This document shows positions 50,926-61,500 of a stretch of 64,000 bases of DNA, piece after piece. Position 1 is the first letter of the stretch. Every line of letters starts with the position of its first letter. The translations under genes were made by a program, and so were the position numbers. The notes below the pieces were generated by a model. That model saw only the letters and a list, made by a program, of their open reading frames with translations. It made no database searches and had not been told where the DNA came from. This DNA comes from Candidatus Firestoneibacteriota bacterium (GTDB taxonomy: Bacteria; Oederibacteriota; D2-FULL-39-29): NCBI GenBank assembly GCA_026388015.1, contig JAPLKO010000063.1:1-64000 (forward strand). Reading direction: 5' to 3'.

Positions 50926-52452
50926 ATGGATTTAACTGTTTTTAGTCAGATGATTCTGTCTATTCTATTGATCTTGCTTAATGGATTCTTTGTCCTTGCA
51001 GAATTTGGCATTGTTAAGGTACGCCACACTCAGCTTAACAGTCTGATTATTCGCGGAAATAGAAATGCCAAAATCACTCAAGAGATTATAAGCAAATTAG
51101 ATTACTATCTAAATGCCTGTCAGCTTGGAATAACTATAGCCAGTATCGGATTAGGCTGGATTGGAGAACCGGTTGTAGCCAGAGTAATCGAGTCTTTACT
51201 GCCGGGTCTGCTATCCGGAAATACATTGCATGTAGTATCATTTGCAATTGCATTTGCAGTTATCGCTTATTTACATATTGTTCTGGGAGAACTTGTCCCA
51301 AAATCTATAGCAATAAGGAAACCATTGTCTTCAGCTCTTTATTCTGCGATACCTCTCTATGTTTTTTCTAAAATCTTTTTTCTGCCACTCGTTATTTTAA
51401 ACAGAAGTTCAAATCTGATATTAAGAATGATAGGGGTTCCCCCTGAAATGACATACCATATAGCATATTCTGAAGAGGAATTCAGGGCGATTCTTTCAGA
51501 ATCTCAAGAACAAGGTAGTTTTTCATTAAACAGGCTTTTTATAACAGAAAATGCTCTTAATTTCGGGAAAATAACCGTCTCCAATATAATGACTCCTATT
51601 GAAAAAATGGCTGTGCTTTTTACAGATATTCCATGGGAAGAAAATTTAAAGATAATTATACAGTACAAAAGAAGCAGATACCCCTTGTGTCAAGGAGATA
51701 GGAACAATATACTTGGGTTTGTTCATTTAAAAGATATATTAATATCTAATTTAAAGATGGAAACTTCTGATAATCTGAGAAATATATTAAGGCCGATATA
51801 CTATATAAAGCCAAACATGCTATTAGAAGACTTGTTGAGGGAGTTTCAAAAAAGAAAGATTCAAATAGCATTGATAAATTCTGACAAAGGGCAGGCAATA
51901 GGTTTCCTTTCATTTGAAGACATTGTTGAAGAACTGATAGGCGAAGTACAGGATGAATTTACAACGGAAACATTTATGCATTTATCTGATCTAATAAATA
52001 AAGATGGGATAGTCTCTGACTTGGGAGCAACTAGTAAAAAAGAAGCCATCAATATATTGATAAAAAAAGCCGCCGTTTTATATCCGGAACTTAATGAAAA
52101 AGAATTGGTGGATGAAGTATGGAAAAGGGAAGCGATGTTATCAACTGCTATTGGCAGAGAATTGGCTATACCGCACGCCAGAGTAGCTGTGTCTAAGTCC
52201 ATCATCGTGTTCGGAAGATCAAAAAAAGGTATAGATTTTAGCGCTCCCGATCAACTTCCTGTAAAAATAATATTTCTTGCAATAACTCCGTCATCTACAC
52301 CAATAATGCAGTTACGAATTCTGGCAAAAATCGCAAAAGTCTCAGAGAGTTCTATATTTAAACAAAAACTGATGGAAGCGAAAAACGAAGCTGCAATATT
52401 TAATGTTATCAGATTAGCCGACTTCTCGTATCCTGTCGAGACAAATTTATGA
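50926..52452 (+). CDS. CNNM/CorC-type membrane protein with CBS pair fused to a PTS EIIA-like domain
   Basis: DUF21 (CNNM) membrane domain at about 1-180 with three to four helices (NGFFVLAEFGIVKVRH and GLGWIGEPVVA, HIVLGELVPKSIAI are family signatures). The two CBS domains lie at about 200-330 (MTPIEKMAVLFTDIPWEENL, ILGFVHLKDIL, AIGFLSFEDIVEELIGEVQDE). In place of the usual CorC_HlyC transporter-associated domain there is a PTS EIIA type-2-like domain from about 355, with His417 in GRELAIPHARVAV as phosphoacceptor and STPIMQLRILAKIA near the end. This implies coupling of a divalent-cation or membrane protein to phosphotransferase state. AAAGGA precedes the ATG. Confidence 0.85.
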   Translation: MDLTVFSQMILSILLILLNGFFVLAEFGIVKVRHTQLNSLIIRGNRNAKITQEIISKLDYYLNACQLGITIASIGLGWIGEPVVARVIESLLPGLLSGNTLHVVSFAIAFAVIAYLHIVLGELVPKSIAIRKPLSSALYSAIPLYVFSKIFFLPLVILNRSSNLILRMIGVPPEMTYHIAYSEEEFRAILSESQEQGSFSLNRLFITENALNFGKITVSNIMTPIEKMAVLFTDIPWEENLKIIIQYKRSRYPLCQGDRNNILGFVHLKDILISNLKMETSDNLRNILRPIYYIKPNMLLEDLLREFQKRKIQIALINSDKGQAIGFLSFEDIVEELIGEVQDEFTTETFMHLSDLINKDGIVSDLGATSKKEAINILIKKAAVLYPELNEKELVDEVWKREAMLSTAIGRELAIPHARVAVSKSIIVFGRSKKGIDFSAPDQLPVKIIFLAITPSSTPIMQLRILAKIAKVSESSIFKQKLMEAKNEAAIFNVIRLADFSYPVETNL

Positions 52453-52624
52453 AAAGAGTAATTGGGCCTTGAATGCATCCGAATTCTATTATTTTTGGTT
52501 AGGATGCCACTCTCCTGAGTGTTCAGTTAAAACAGATATTCAACTGTATTGACTTTTTTATTAATTTAAAAGGATTTTCTAAAACAAAATATTATTATTT
52601 TTACAAAATTTGAAGGAAACAAGT

Positions 52625-52644
52625 GGCAAGAAATTGGCAAGAAA
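52625..52644. repeat. 20-bp direct repeat, right copy
   Basis: Identical to 46664-46683. It lies 66 bases before the 5' end of tRNA-Gly. In the +1 alternative frame it also encodes ARNWQE. Confidence 0.75.
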
Positions 52645-52673
52645 GCAAAATCATCGCTTAGTGCAAAATTGGC

Positions 52674-52702
52674 TTGTTAAAACTCTTTATAGATGTTATT
52701 AT
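52674..52702 (+). promoter_or_regulatory. Promoter of tRNA-Gly
   Basis: TTGTTA (52674-52679), 17 bases, TATTAT (52697-52702); the tRNA begins 8 bases later. Confidence 0.65.
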
Positions 52703-52710
52703 ATTTTAAA

Positions 52711-52785
52711 GCGGGCGTAATTCAGTGGTAGAATGCCACCTTCCCAAGGTGGACGTCGAGGGTTCAAGTCCCTTCGCCCGCTCCA
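52711..52785 (+). tRNA. tRNA-Gly (anticodon CCC)
   Basis: Acceptor GCGGGCG/CGCCCGC, D arm ATTCAGTGGTAGAAT, anticodon stem CCACC/GGTGG with loop TTCCCAA, T arm GAGGG/CCCTT with loop TTCAAGT, discriminator U and encoded CCA. Anticodon CCC is at 52743-52745. It lies at the right edge of the island-like segment; its 5' half exists as a displaced copy at 46506. Confidence 0.95.
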
Positions 52786-52892
52786 TAATATTGTTTATCG
52801 CTTTGGAAGAACATCTGTAAAATATCCTCGAAAATGCCCCTTTTTATAGTGAAAAACTGCATAAAAATATAAAAAAAATAGGACTTTTTTTC

Positions 52893-52921
52893 TTGACAGC
52901 AACTACCTATAGTAGTATATT
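52893..52921 (+). promoter_or_regulatory. Promoter of nrdJ with an overlapping inverted repeat
   Basis: TTGACA (52893-52898), 17 bases, TATATT (52916-52921). The spacer contains ACTAC-CTATA-GTAGT, a perfect 5-bp inverted repeat placed where a repressor would block polymerase. It loosely resembles an NrdR box and a second, weaker similar word (GGGTAGTATGT) follows. No cobalamin riboswitch is visible in the 84-base leader. A small hairpin ACTGC-GAAAG-GCAGT (52976-52990) lies before the start. Confidence 0.7.
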
Positions 52922-53011
52922 AAAGCCGTCGCACAATGGGTAGTATGTATTTTGAAAAATAAGATAATTTAAAAAACTGCGAAAGGCAGTGAGATTCATA
53001 GGGGTGACAGA

Positions 53012-55405
53012 ATGATGCAAAAAACATTTTTAGATGATGAGTCCAAGACTACCCAAGAGGGGGCAGGGAAAGAAGATAAAAGAAAAAGGATTTTGCCGGA
53101 ACTAAAACTTTCTCCCAACTCGTTGACGGTGCTCAAGAAAAGATATTTGAAAAAGATAAACGACAAGGAAACTGAAAAACCCGAAGAAATGTTTTGGCGT
53201 GTGGCCGAGAACATTGCCCAGGCGGAAAGAAAATATGCTCCGATGATGTCTCCGGACAGGCTGAGAGAAATCACGGAAGAGTTCTACGCGCTTATGGTCA
53301 ATATGTATTTCCTGCCCAACTCCCCGACACTTATGAATGCGGGACGCGACCTCCAGCAGCTCTCTGCCTGTTTTGTTCTTCCGGTGGAAGATAAGATGGA
53401 CGGGATATTTGAATCCATAAAAAATGCGGCGCTCATCCATAAGAGCGGCGGCGGTACGGGCTTTTCTTTTTCGAGACTCAGACCCAAAGACGACAAAGTA
53501 AAATCCACGGGCGGCGTGGCAAGCGGACCGATATCTTTTATGAAAGTATTTAATGCGGCCACTGAGGCCGTGAAACAGGGCGGCACGCGGCGCGGCGCCA
53601 ATATGGGAATTCTTTCCGTAGAACATCCCGACATTTTAGAGTTTATAACCGCCAAGAGCAATACCGGAGAGCTCAATAACTTTAATCTTTCTGTTGCGAT
53701 CACCGATAAATTTATGGGCGCCCTTTTAAAAGATGAGGAGTACAATCTTTTAAATCCGCACACCGGAGAGCCTTTAAAGAAACTGAAGGCAAAAGATGTT
53801 TTTAATTTAGTTGTAGAGAATGCCTGGAAGAACGGCGAACCGGGAGTCATTTTTATTGACAGGATGAATGCGGATAATCCTACTCCCGCGCTCGGAAAAA
53901 TTGAGAGTACAAATCCCTGCGGAGAACAGCCGTTGCTCCCTTATGAGGCTTGCAATTTAGGTTCGATAAATATGGAAAGAATGGTTACGACTAAAACCGG
54001 AAAGGCGGAAGTGGACTATGAGCTTCTCCGGGACACCGTTAAGATGTCCGTACGTTTTCTGGATGATGTTATAGATATGAATAAATACCCTCTTCCAGAG
54101 ATTGACGCAATGGTCAAGGCTAACAGAAAGATAGGGCTCGGCGTTATGGGCTTTGCGGATATGCTGATAAAAATGGGGATACCTTACAACTCGGACGCGG
54201 CGTTAAAAGAGGGCGAGAAAATAATGAAGTTCATAGACGAAGAATCCAAGAAAGCTTCGGCAGTTTTGGCCAAGGAACGAGGGCCTTTTCCTAACTTTGA
54301 AAAGTCAATTTACAGCACCTTTATGCCGATCCGAAATGCCACTACCACAACGATTGCTCCTACGGGCACGCTTTCTATAATTGCTAATGTGAGCAGCGGT
54401 ATAGAACCTATTTTTGCCATCTCCTATATAAGAAACGTGATGGACGGCACCAAGATGATAGAAGTCAATAAGATTTTTGAAAAAATCACAAAGGAGCGGG
54501 GAATTTTCACGGATGCGCTCATAGAAAAAATTGCGGAGAAAGGCTCCATTCACGGCATGGAAGAAATACCGGAAGACGTAAAAAAGCTCTTTGTAACCGC
54601 GCATGATGTAGTGCCGGAATGGCACGTTCGTATGCAGGCGGCCTTCCAGAAATCTACCGATAATGCGGTGAGCAAGACGATTAACTTCTCTCATGAGGCG
54701 ACAAGGGACGATGTACGCACGGCGTATGTGCTTGCTTATAAAGAAGGTTGTAAAGGCCTGACAGTTTATCGCGACGGAAGCCGGGATGAACAGGTTTTAA
54801 GCACCGGGGCTACCTCTACTTCAGCTTCAGTTCCGGTTGCCAGCTCTGCGCCTTTAACAAAAGACGGAAGAGTCAAAATAATCCCGCGTTCAAGACCCTC
54901 TATGACTATGGGCGTTACCCAGAAAGTAAGCACCGGGTGCGGCAGTCTGTATGTTACTATTAATTCCGATGAGAAAGGTCTCTGTGAAGTATTTGCGCAG
55001 ATGGGCAAGTCCGGAGGCTGCGCGGCCTCCCAGTCCGAAGCAGTGAGCCGCTTGATTTCTTTAACCCTCAGGGCCGGTATAGATATAGAAGCGGTCTTAA
55101 AGCAGATAAAAGGTATCCGCTGCCCGTCCCCTCTTTGGGATAAGGGGAATATGGTGCTTTCTTGTCCGGATGCCATTGCAAAGGCAATAGAAAGATTTAT
55201 TCAGTCCGGAGGAGTCACCAGAGCCTCTGCCTCTGCCAAGTTAAATGCGCCTGCCTCCTCTGTAAAGAAAAGCGAGCTGGAAATGCCGAAAGTAACAAAC
55301 GGAACCAAGGAGCTTGCAGGTATGTGTCCCGATTGCGGGAATATTATTGAATATGTAGAAGATTGTGTGCTTTGCAGGTTTTGCGGCTACTCAAAGTGCG
55401 GCTGA
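53012..55405 (+). CDS. nrdJ: Adenosylcobalamin-dependent ribonucleotide reductase (class II)
   Basis: Makes deoxyribonucleotides using coenzyme B12, oxygen-independent. The N-terminal region has FLPNSPTLMNAG and LSACFVLPVED with an active-site Cys; the barrel holds STNPCGEQPLLPYEACNLGSINM with the radical and second Cys of the active site, and TIAPTGTLSIIANVSSGIEP. A TSCPD-like region (KVSTGCGSLYVTI) and a C-terminal Cys-rich tail (CPDCGNIIEYVEDCVLCRFCGYSKCG, shown in part: CxxC twice) complete it. 797 residues. AGGGGTG is upstream; an ATGATG pair starts it. The strong terminator follows after a short gap. Confidence 0.97.
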   Translation: MMQKTFLDDESKTTQEGAGKEDKRKRILPELKLSPNSLTVLKKRYLKKINDKETEKPEEMFWRVAENIAQAERKYAPMMSPDRLREITEEFYALMVNMYFLPNSPTLMNAGRDLQQLSACFVLPVEDKMDGIFESIKNAALIHKSGGGTGFSFSRLRPKDDKVKSTGGVASGPISFMKVFNAATEAVKQGGTRRGANMGILSVEHPDILEFITAKSNTGELNNFNLSVAITDKFMGALLKDEEYNLLNPHTGEPLKKLKAKDVFNLVVENAWKNGEPGVIFIDRMNADNPTPALGKIESTNPCGEQPLLPYEACNLGSINMERMVTTKTGKAEVDYELLRDTVKMSVRFLDDVIDMNKYPLPEIDAMVKANRKIGLGVMGFADMLIKMGIPYNSDAALKEGEKIMKFIDEESKKASAVLAKERGPFPNFEKSIYSTFMPIRNATTTTIAPTGTLSIIANVSSGIEPIFAISYIRNVMDGTKMIEVNKIFEKITKERGIFTDALIEKIAEKGSIHGMEEIPEDVKKLFVTAHDVVPEWHVRMQAAFQKSTDNAVSKTINFSHEATRDDVRTAYVLAYKEGCKGLTVYRDGSRDEQVLSTGATSTSASVPVASSAPLTKDGRVKIIPRSRPSMTMGVTQKVSTGCGSLYVTINSDEKGLCEVFAQMGKSGGCAASQSEAVSRLISLTLRAGIDIEAVLKQIKGIRCPSPLWDKGNMVLSCPDAIAKAIERFIQSGGVTRASASAKLNAPASSVKKSELEMPKVTNGTKELAGMCPDCGNIIEYVEDCVLCRFCGYSKCG

Positions 55406-55488
55406 TGTTTAATGGTACAGATTATGAAGAGCCGACACGGGTAAAATGAAGCGAAGGGGCTGCGAATAACGGAAAAAAAATAAAATAG

Positions 55489-55513
55489 GGCGGTTTAAGA
55501 GACCGCCTTTTTT
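55489..55513 (+). terminator. Rho-independent terminator after nrdJ
   Basis: GGCGGT (55489-55494), 7-base loop, ACCGCC (55502-55507), then six T (55508-55513). Confidence 0.88.
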
Positions 55514-55549
55514 ATTGGGAAAAGACGGCGTGGTTACTGTTTTAGTCTG

Positions 55550-55578
55550 TTGACAATGTAATAATTAAAGATTATAAT
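55550..55578 (+). promoter_or_regulatory. Consensus promoter of the PilX-like gene
   Basis: TTGACA (55550-55555), 17 bases, TATAAT (55573-55578). The transcript starts near 55585, before the ATG at 55667, with GGAGG at 55656-55660. Confidence 0.8.
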
Positions 55579-55666
55579 CAAATTGAAAATTATATTTGTA
55601 TTGGAAAGATATTGTAGTGTCTTGAATTGCTGCAAGAATAAGTTAAGGGATTTTTGGAGGCTGGCT

Positions 55667-58495
55667 ATGAAAAGAAAAAAGGGGTCTATTCTCGTACTTT
55701 CAATGTTTGTAATGGCTGTGCTTTTATTATTTGGCGGAATTATGTTAGAGCTAACCCTTACCAATATAATGATGATAACAAAAGAGGGGGGAGCCGCCAA
55801 GGCCTACTGGATTGCTTATGCGGGTATCAGCAAGAAAAGGCATGACCTTAAAGAATTTTATTTTCAGAATCAGATGGGCTACGAGGAAAACGTTTTTGGC
55901 GGGACTCCTGATCAAGACAGCGAGGGAAAGTATAAAATAGGTTCTGCAACGTTGATAGGACAAGGCTTTCATAAAACTATTCTTGTCTCGCTGGGGGAGT
56001 ATAAAGAGAATAAAAGCAGTGAAGAGGCCAGTCACAAAAAATGTATTTATGGCATAGTGAGTATGAACACCCCGAGCGACTTTCTCCATTTCTTTGAAGG
56101 ACCAAATAGGTTGATCCAAAACAGAAGTGCGGGCATTGATGGTCGTCCTTTTATTCATGCAGGGGCTATTCATGTAAACGGGGATATACAGGTGGGATCC
56201 GGCTTTACTACATCAGATATGATATTTGCTAAATCATCAGAGGATTATGGTCCTGTCCTTAGCGCTTCCGGCACCATATACAGTTATAATAGTAATTTTA
56301 ACAAAGTCTGCAATACGTCCTTCGGTCAACTGCAAATAAATTTCCCTTTTAGTTTTAATTACGGTAATTTTACCGATTTGTTTTATTCAAAAAAGGTCGG
56401 TACAGGGCTTATTTGGCCCGGAAGCATAGAGACAGGCCCTGTTCCGATAGATAATGAAAAGTTTTCAACAAAGGTAATTGTTTCCGCCGGAAAATCTGCC
56501 AGCGGGGAGGAATATTCTTATGATCTCTTGCAGGATAAAAGAAACGGCGGCATTAAGATAAGCGTACCCACAATGAAAGACATATCAAAAAGCAGTTTTC
56601 TGGATGCGGCGCTGGATCCAAACTGGATTATTGAAGATTATAACTGGTCAAACCCTGCGGCGAAGACATACACTATTGTTAATGATAGTGTAACGTCAAG
56701 TGAATATTTTGACGGAACACGGGGCAGGGCTACTTATTTTCTGGGAAATCTGCAATTTGGAGGCAGTAATGGCCCAAAAGTGTCATATGCCGGTATTCCC
56801 GGCATAAATCCAAAATACATTAAGTTTCCTTACCTTCAAAGCCCGGAGACACGTTACGATTATACGCCCGGCTTACCCGCGCAGATGTACCCACCGTTTC
56901 TTAACGATAGAAGCGGAAAATTTTTTGAGTTTAATACATATAATCGAGAAATTAAGCTGTATAAATGGGGTGGCGATTTAAGCGCTTTTACTTCCGTAGA
57001 AAATCTCAATATAGGAAAAGGATTAATCTGGGGTAACTTTTTCTTCAGAGAAGACCCCAAGTTTGACCCCAATACAGGCGGGACAAAATGGTACGGCACA
57101 TATTCTTCCCAGCACCTAAACCTGGCAAGCATAGTAACCCCCGGCACCGGGATTACTACGTATCCAAAAATTGACGGCTCGGGCAATGTTACTTACAATG
57201 TGTATGATGGCTTAAGCGCCAATCCTAATAATGGTACCAGGCCTTTTGACTTAATTGCACCGATTATTTTAAAAGATGACGGCGGTCCTTATAGAGAAAA
57301 GGTTGTAGTGGGCGGAGAGCTTTGGACCCGGGTGGAAAGTTTATCCGGTACCGGAATTACAAATACTTCCAAAGTATATACCGTGAATTTTAACAGCGGA
57401 GACATCACTTTTGGAAACGACACTAAAGGTGCAAGGCCAACCGGAAATATTATTGCTCGCTGGACGCACGGCTTTCATGTACTGGATGGCTCGGGACAGC
57501 CGGCTATAAAGGTGTATATTCATCCACCCTATCCGGTTGTAGAAATAGACTTAGACAAGATAGATGAAAGTAACTGTCCCAAATACTTAAAAGATCCCGA
57601 CAACCCAAATAAATTCGGAATTATTTATTCTAAAATACCTTTGGTAATTCGGGGTAAACCCAAGGTGCCGGTTACGATTTTTTGCGAAGATAGCGTCCAT
57701 GTAGGCCCGGTAAACTCTGCAATTTTGAATGACAATCTGGATATAATGATGCCTTCAGCGAGCACCGAAGAAGACGGGAGAGAGTTCTGCCCTGTCGGAA
57801 TTATCACAAAAAAATACTTCTTTTGTGATTTCACTTATGCGCCGGTAATTAATCCGGTTAAGTATAACGGATCTGATCCAACAGTCGGGATTGTGGATAA
57901 TGCTTTTAATTTAGCAACAGGGGACTGGTTGTTTGCTTCCTATAAATTGCTGACGCACAACAAACTCTATTTATCTTACCCCTGGGCCAGTGATACTTTA
58001 AAATATGATGATTGGCAGCAAACACGAAGAGCCAATGAAAATTTACAGTTTACCAGGTTCTCTATGGGAGGGATATTACCACAGAGAGGCATTCAGGGTT
58101 ATCGTGATTATTATCATTATAACCTGGAAGGCGTCGGTAACTTAGACAGTTATAAATCTATCGGTTCTTGTTATTCTAGTTACGACGCTGACTACGTGAG
58201 AAAAGTTACCAACAACTATCATGACTGGAGAACGACGGTGGATTCCAACTATCTACAGTATTTTGCAGAATATTATTACCCGAGCAGTTTTAGATATTGG
58301 GATGCCGATAGACCTTTTACAAGCGGTCCGCCTCAGCATATCCCAATGTCAATTAAGACAGAACATATTTCCGGCGGGGGACGAGAAGAAGCTCAAACAT
58401 TTTTTACGGAACTACACAATGTCATACAAGCCAATTCAACCTATTCTATTGAGCTTGCAGATAAGATAAATAAGTTAATAGAAACTATAGAATAG
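55667..58495 (+). CDS. Giant PilX-like minor pilin / surface protein (942 residues)
   Basis: Starts with MKRKKG|SILVLSMFVMAVLLLFGGIM, a prepilin-type leader with Gly at -1 but no Glu5, and a helix that continues to AKAYWIAYAGISKKRHDLKEF, the PilX-like AxxxAxxGxxxA style. Most of the remaining 870 residues are Asn/Gly/Ser/Tyr-rich beta structure with no named domain I can place; the end is a helical EELHNVIQANSTYSIEL segment. Preferred over a longer frame from 55583 because of the clear GGAGG and the promoter. Followed immediately by the TIG-repeat protein gene (frame stop is one base before the longest ORF of the next), so the pair is probably one transcript. Confidence 0.7.
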   Translation: MKRKKGSILVLSMFVMAVLLLFGGIMLELTLTNIMMITKEGGAAKAYWIAYAGISKKRHDLKEFYFQNQMGYEENVFGGTPDQDSEGKYKIGSATLIGQGFHKTILVSLGEYKENKSSEEASHKKCIYGIVSMNTPSDFLHFFEGPNRLIQNRSAGIDGRPFIHAGAIHVNGDIQVGSGFTTSDMIFAKSSEDYGPVLSASGTIYSYNSNFNKVCNTSFGQLQINFPFSFNYGNFTDLFYSKKVGTGLIWPGSIETGPVPIDNEKFSTKVIVSAGKSASGEEYSYDLLQDKRNGGIKISVPTMKDISKSSFLDAALDPNWIIEDYNWSNPAAKTYTIVNDSVTSSEYFDGTRGRATYFLGNLQFGGSNGPKVSYAGIPGINPKYIKFPYLQSPETRYDYTPGLPAQMYPPFLNDRSGKFFEFNTYNREIKLYKWGGDLSAFTSVENLNIGKGLIWGNFFFREDPKFDPNTGGTKWYGTYSSQHLNLASIVTPGTGITTYPKIDGSGNVTYNVYDGLSANPNNGTRPFDLIAPIILKDDGGPYREKVVVGGELWTRVESLSGTGITNTSKVYTVNFNSGDITFGNDTKGARPTGNIIARWTHGFHVLDGSGQPAIKVYIHPPYPVVEIDLDKIDESNCPKYLKDPDNPNKFGIIYSKIPLVIRGKPKVPVTIFCEDSVHVGPVNSAILNDNLDIMMPSASTEEDGREFCPVGIITKKYFFCDFTYAPVINPVKYNGSDPTVGIVDNAFNLATGDWLFASYKLLTHNKLYLSYPWASDTLKYDDWQQTRRANENLQFTRFSMGGILPQRGIQGYRDYYHYNLEGVGNLDSYKSIGSCYSSYDADYVRKVTNNYHDWRTTVDSNYLQYFAEYYYPSSFRYWDADRPFTSGPPQHIPMSIKTEHISGGGREEAQTFFTELHNVIQANSTYSIELADKINKLIETIE

Positions 58496-58552
58496 ATGTT
58501 AACCGGGCAGAAAAACACAGGGTTTGCTTTTTTAAAACTAAAGCGAGGTGTA

Positions 58553-61500
58553 ATGAAGAAAGCGCTAAGGATGCTTTTATTATCTTCTTCCGCAAAAGTA
58601 TTTTTCAAGTTTATTTTAGCAGCGGCTTTGTTTTCAGGCACAGCCGGAGCAGCTGTGTTTGAAGTTGGAAGCGGAAAGACCTTTCCCACCGTAACTGCCG
58701 CTTTCACAACGGCCGGTACAGGCGTGACAGCAGTAGCCGGGAGTACGGTTTTCGTTACAGGGCACATGATAAAAATCTACCCGGGTACGTACACCGAGAG
58801 CATTACCATCCCAATAACTCTTAACCCCACTTCCACGAAACGTCTAACAATTACCGGTGTAGATGCAAGCGGAACCCCTCTTACCTCCTACGCCGCCGCC
58901 ACTTCTACTCTTACTATCACCAACAACGGCGCAACAAGTGTTTTCACTTCAGATGTACGTAATGTTACTTTTAGCGGGCTTACCGCTGGAACCGGAATAT
59001 CTGTAAGCGCCAGCACTGCTTCAAATAATACGGTAGAATACTGTTCTATTTTCGGGGAAAGGTACGGTACATGGGCAAGCGTAGGTGCAGCGGGTAATTT
59101 TAACGTCAGAAACTGCGAAGTATCTACAAGCTTTATTACTGATTCTACCGGTATATATATTAGAGGCGGCGGATTAGTTGAAAATAACTTTATTAACAAT
59201 GTACAAACTGGCATTTATGTATATACCTCTGACGCTTCGGTGATAACTATTAGAAATAACTATATAAAAGATATACGTGCTGCAAATAACGGAAACAGCG
59301 TCGGAGTACAACTTTATAATGCGTACGGAACGACACAAGTTTACAATAATCTTATTACAAGAGCTTCAAATCTACAAAGTGGATATCCATATTCAATAAT
59401 GATTGGTAGTCCTCAAATTGGAGCAACATACCTAATCTACAATAATACAACGGTGGGCCATGGTGGTAGCTCCTTTGGTGATTACCGCTTGACCCTCCTC
59501 TCAACCAACATTGTTGCTATAAAAAATAATCTTTTGTTTCCAAATAGCTCGAGTGTGGGTATTCAATTATCTCTTACTCCAACTACTTGTAGTATTAATA
59601 ACAATTGGGTAAGTAATGCCACTAAATGGGGTAGAATTGAAAGTACTGATTATACCTTTGCATCGTGGCAAGGGCTCGGCAATGACGCAAGTTCAAGTAC
59701 TATAGCTCCGAGCCTTGTAAATCTGACAAATTTAAAAACAACTTCGGCAACTGCGGATGATGCAAAATTGGCTTCAGATTACACTGCCACTCCGGGCGCG
59801 GATTTAAGCGCAATATTTACAACGGATTATTTTCAAACGCCCAGATATGCGCCCTGGAAGATTGGTTTTCATCAATATTTGGGCAGCTCGACAGTGTTAA
59901 GCGTTACTCCCTCAACAGGGACAAATAGTTCAAATACAAGCATAACTATAACAGGCAGTTCCATTATAGTGGTCACAGCTTTAACCATAGCAAATAGAAA
60001 TATCACGGGATATACGGTGATTCCGCCCTCTCAGATAATGGCTTCAGTTCCTTCCGGCATAGCGGCAGGCACATATAATGTGGTGGTAGCTACAGAAGCA
60101 ACAAATTCTACATGCGCTCAGAAGTTTACGGTAACTAACACTACTCCGGTTTCAGTTACCAATATCACTCCGAGTATTGCCGGAAGAGACAGTACCACAG
60201 AGCTTACCATATACGGTTCCGGTTTTTTTGGAGGGAGCACCTCTACTTCTGATATTACGGCGATAAAATTGACAGACAACGCCACCGGCACTACTATTGT
60301 AACAAATATAACTATCGGGAGCGTTGTGAGCGACACCCAGATAAATACCTGTTTAATTCCTTCCGGTGTTGTTCCCGGAAGTTATAATATCAGAGTTTAT
60401 ACTACCGGAGGATCTAACAGCAGTATAACCGGTTCGAAAAGGTTAACAATCGTCATTAACCCTACTGTAACAGCGCTATCTGCAACCGTCGGCGATAATG
60501 CGGCAGCCAAAACCGTGAATATTTCAGGTACCGGTTTTTTTGGCGCCGGGGGAGGGAGCAGTTCTGATGTTGAATCAATAAAGCTGGCAAGCGCTAATGG
60601 CTTATTTATAAAAAATATAACACCTATCCCTGCGGATATAACTGACTTGACAATTCGGGGGGCCGTTTTTCCCTCAGGGCTGCACGCCGGCACCTATAAT
60701 GTGCGGGTGGCCACCTCTACCGGGGGAAGTAACTCTACAAGTACGCAGACGTTTATTGTAACTACCGGTATTGTTCCTCAGGTTACAGGTGTTGTGCCGG
60801 GAATCGGCAATAGACTGGCTGCAAATACTATAAGAATAACGGGAAGCGGTTTTTTTGGAGGAACAAGCGAACACGACGTGCGACTTATCAGACTTTCTGA
60901 CGGCGCCTCTACACAAATAACAATAGGTACCGCCACCTCTGACTCAACCATCATTAATTGCGTGGTGCCTGCAGGAGTAAGTGTCGGCACTTATGACATT
61001 CTTTTGACTACAGGGTCGGCAACCCAGGCTACCAGCTCAATAAAATATACAATAACCTCTTCGACAGAAGTCACAAACCTTTTTCCTGGAACGGGGCTAA
61101 ATTCACTGGATGCAACAGGGGTTACTATCAAAGGCAGATTTTTCACCGGGGAAGGAGCTAATGTGGCCTTGTCGGGCCCTCAGGAAATACCCTATATATT
61201 TCATAACTTTATTGATAGTGAGACAATTAACGGGGTCGTAATACCCGCATGGATTCTGCCGGGAACTTATGATGTTAGGGTAACTTCCAGTATGGGCACT
61301 AATCTTACCTCTGCCGCAAAATGGATAGCTACGGCGGCGCCGCCGACGGTAAGCAGTATTTCCCCCGGGCAAGGCAGTAATGTTAATCTGACTACGGTAA
61401 CCATAACGGGAACAGGTTTCTACGGCGGGACAGTAAACATGCCCAACGTAACCAAAATAAGGATGTACAGCGGCAGCGTTGAAACAAATCTTATTAACAC

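Noticed and set aside
52922-53011. Cobalamin riboswitch before nrdJ
   Set aside because: The leader is only about 84 bases and has no B12-box-like element; only a small 5-bp hairpin.
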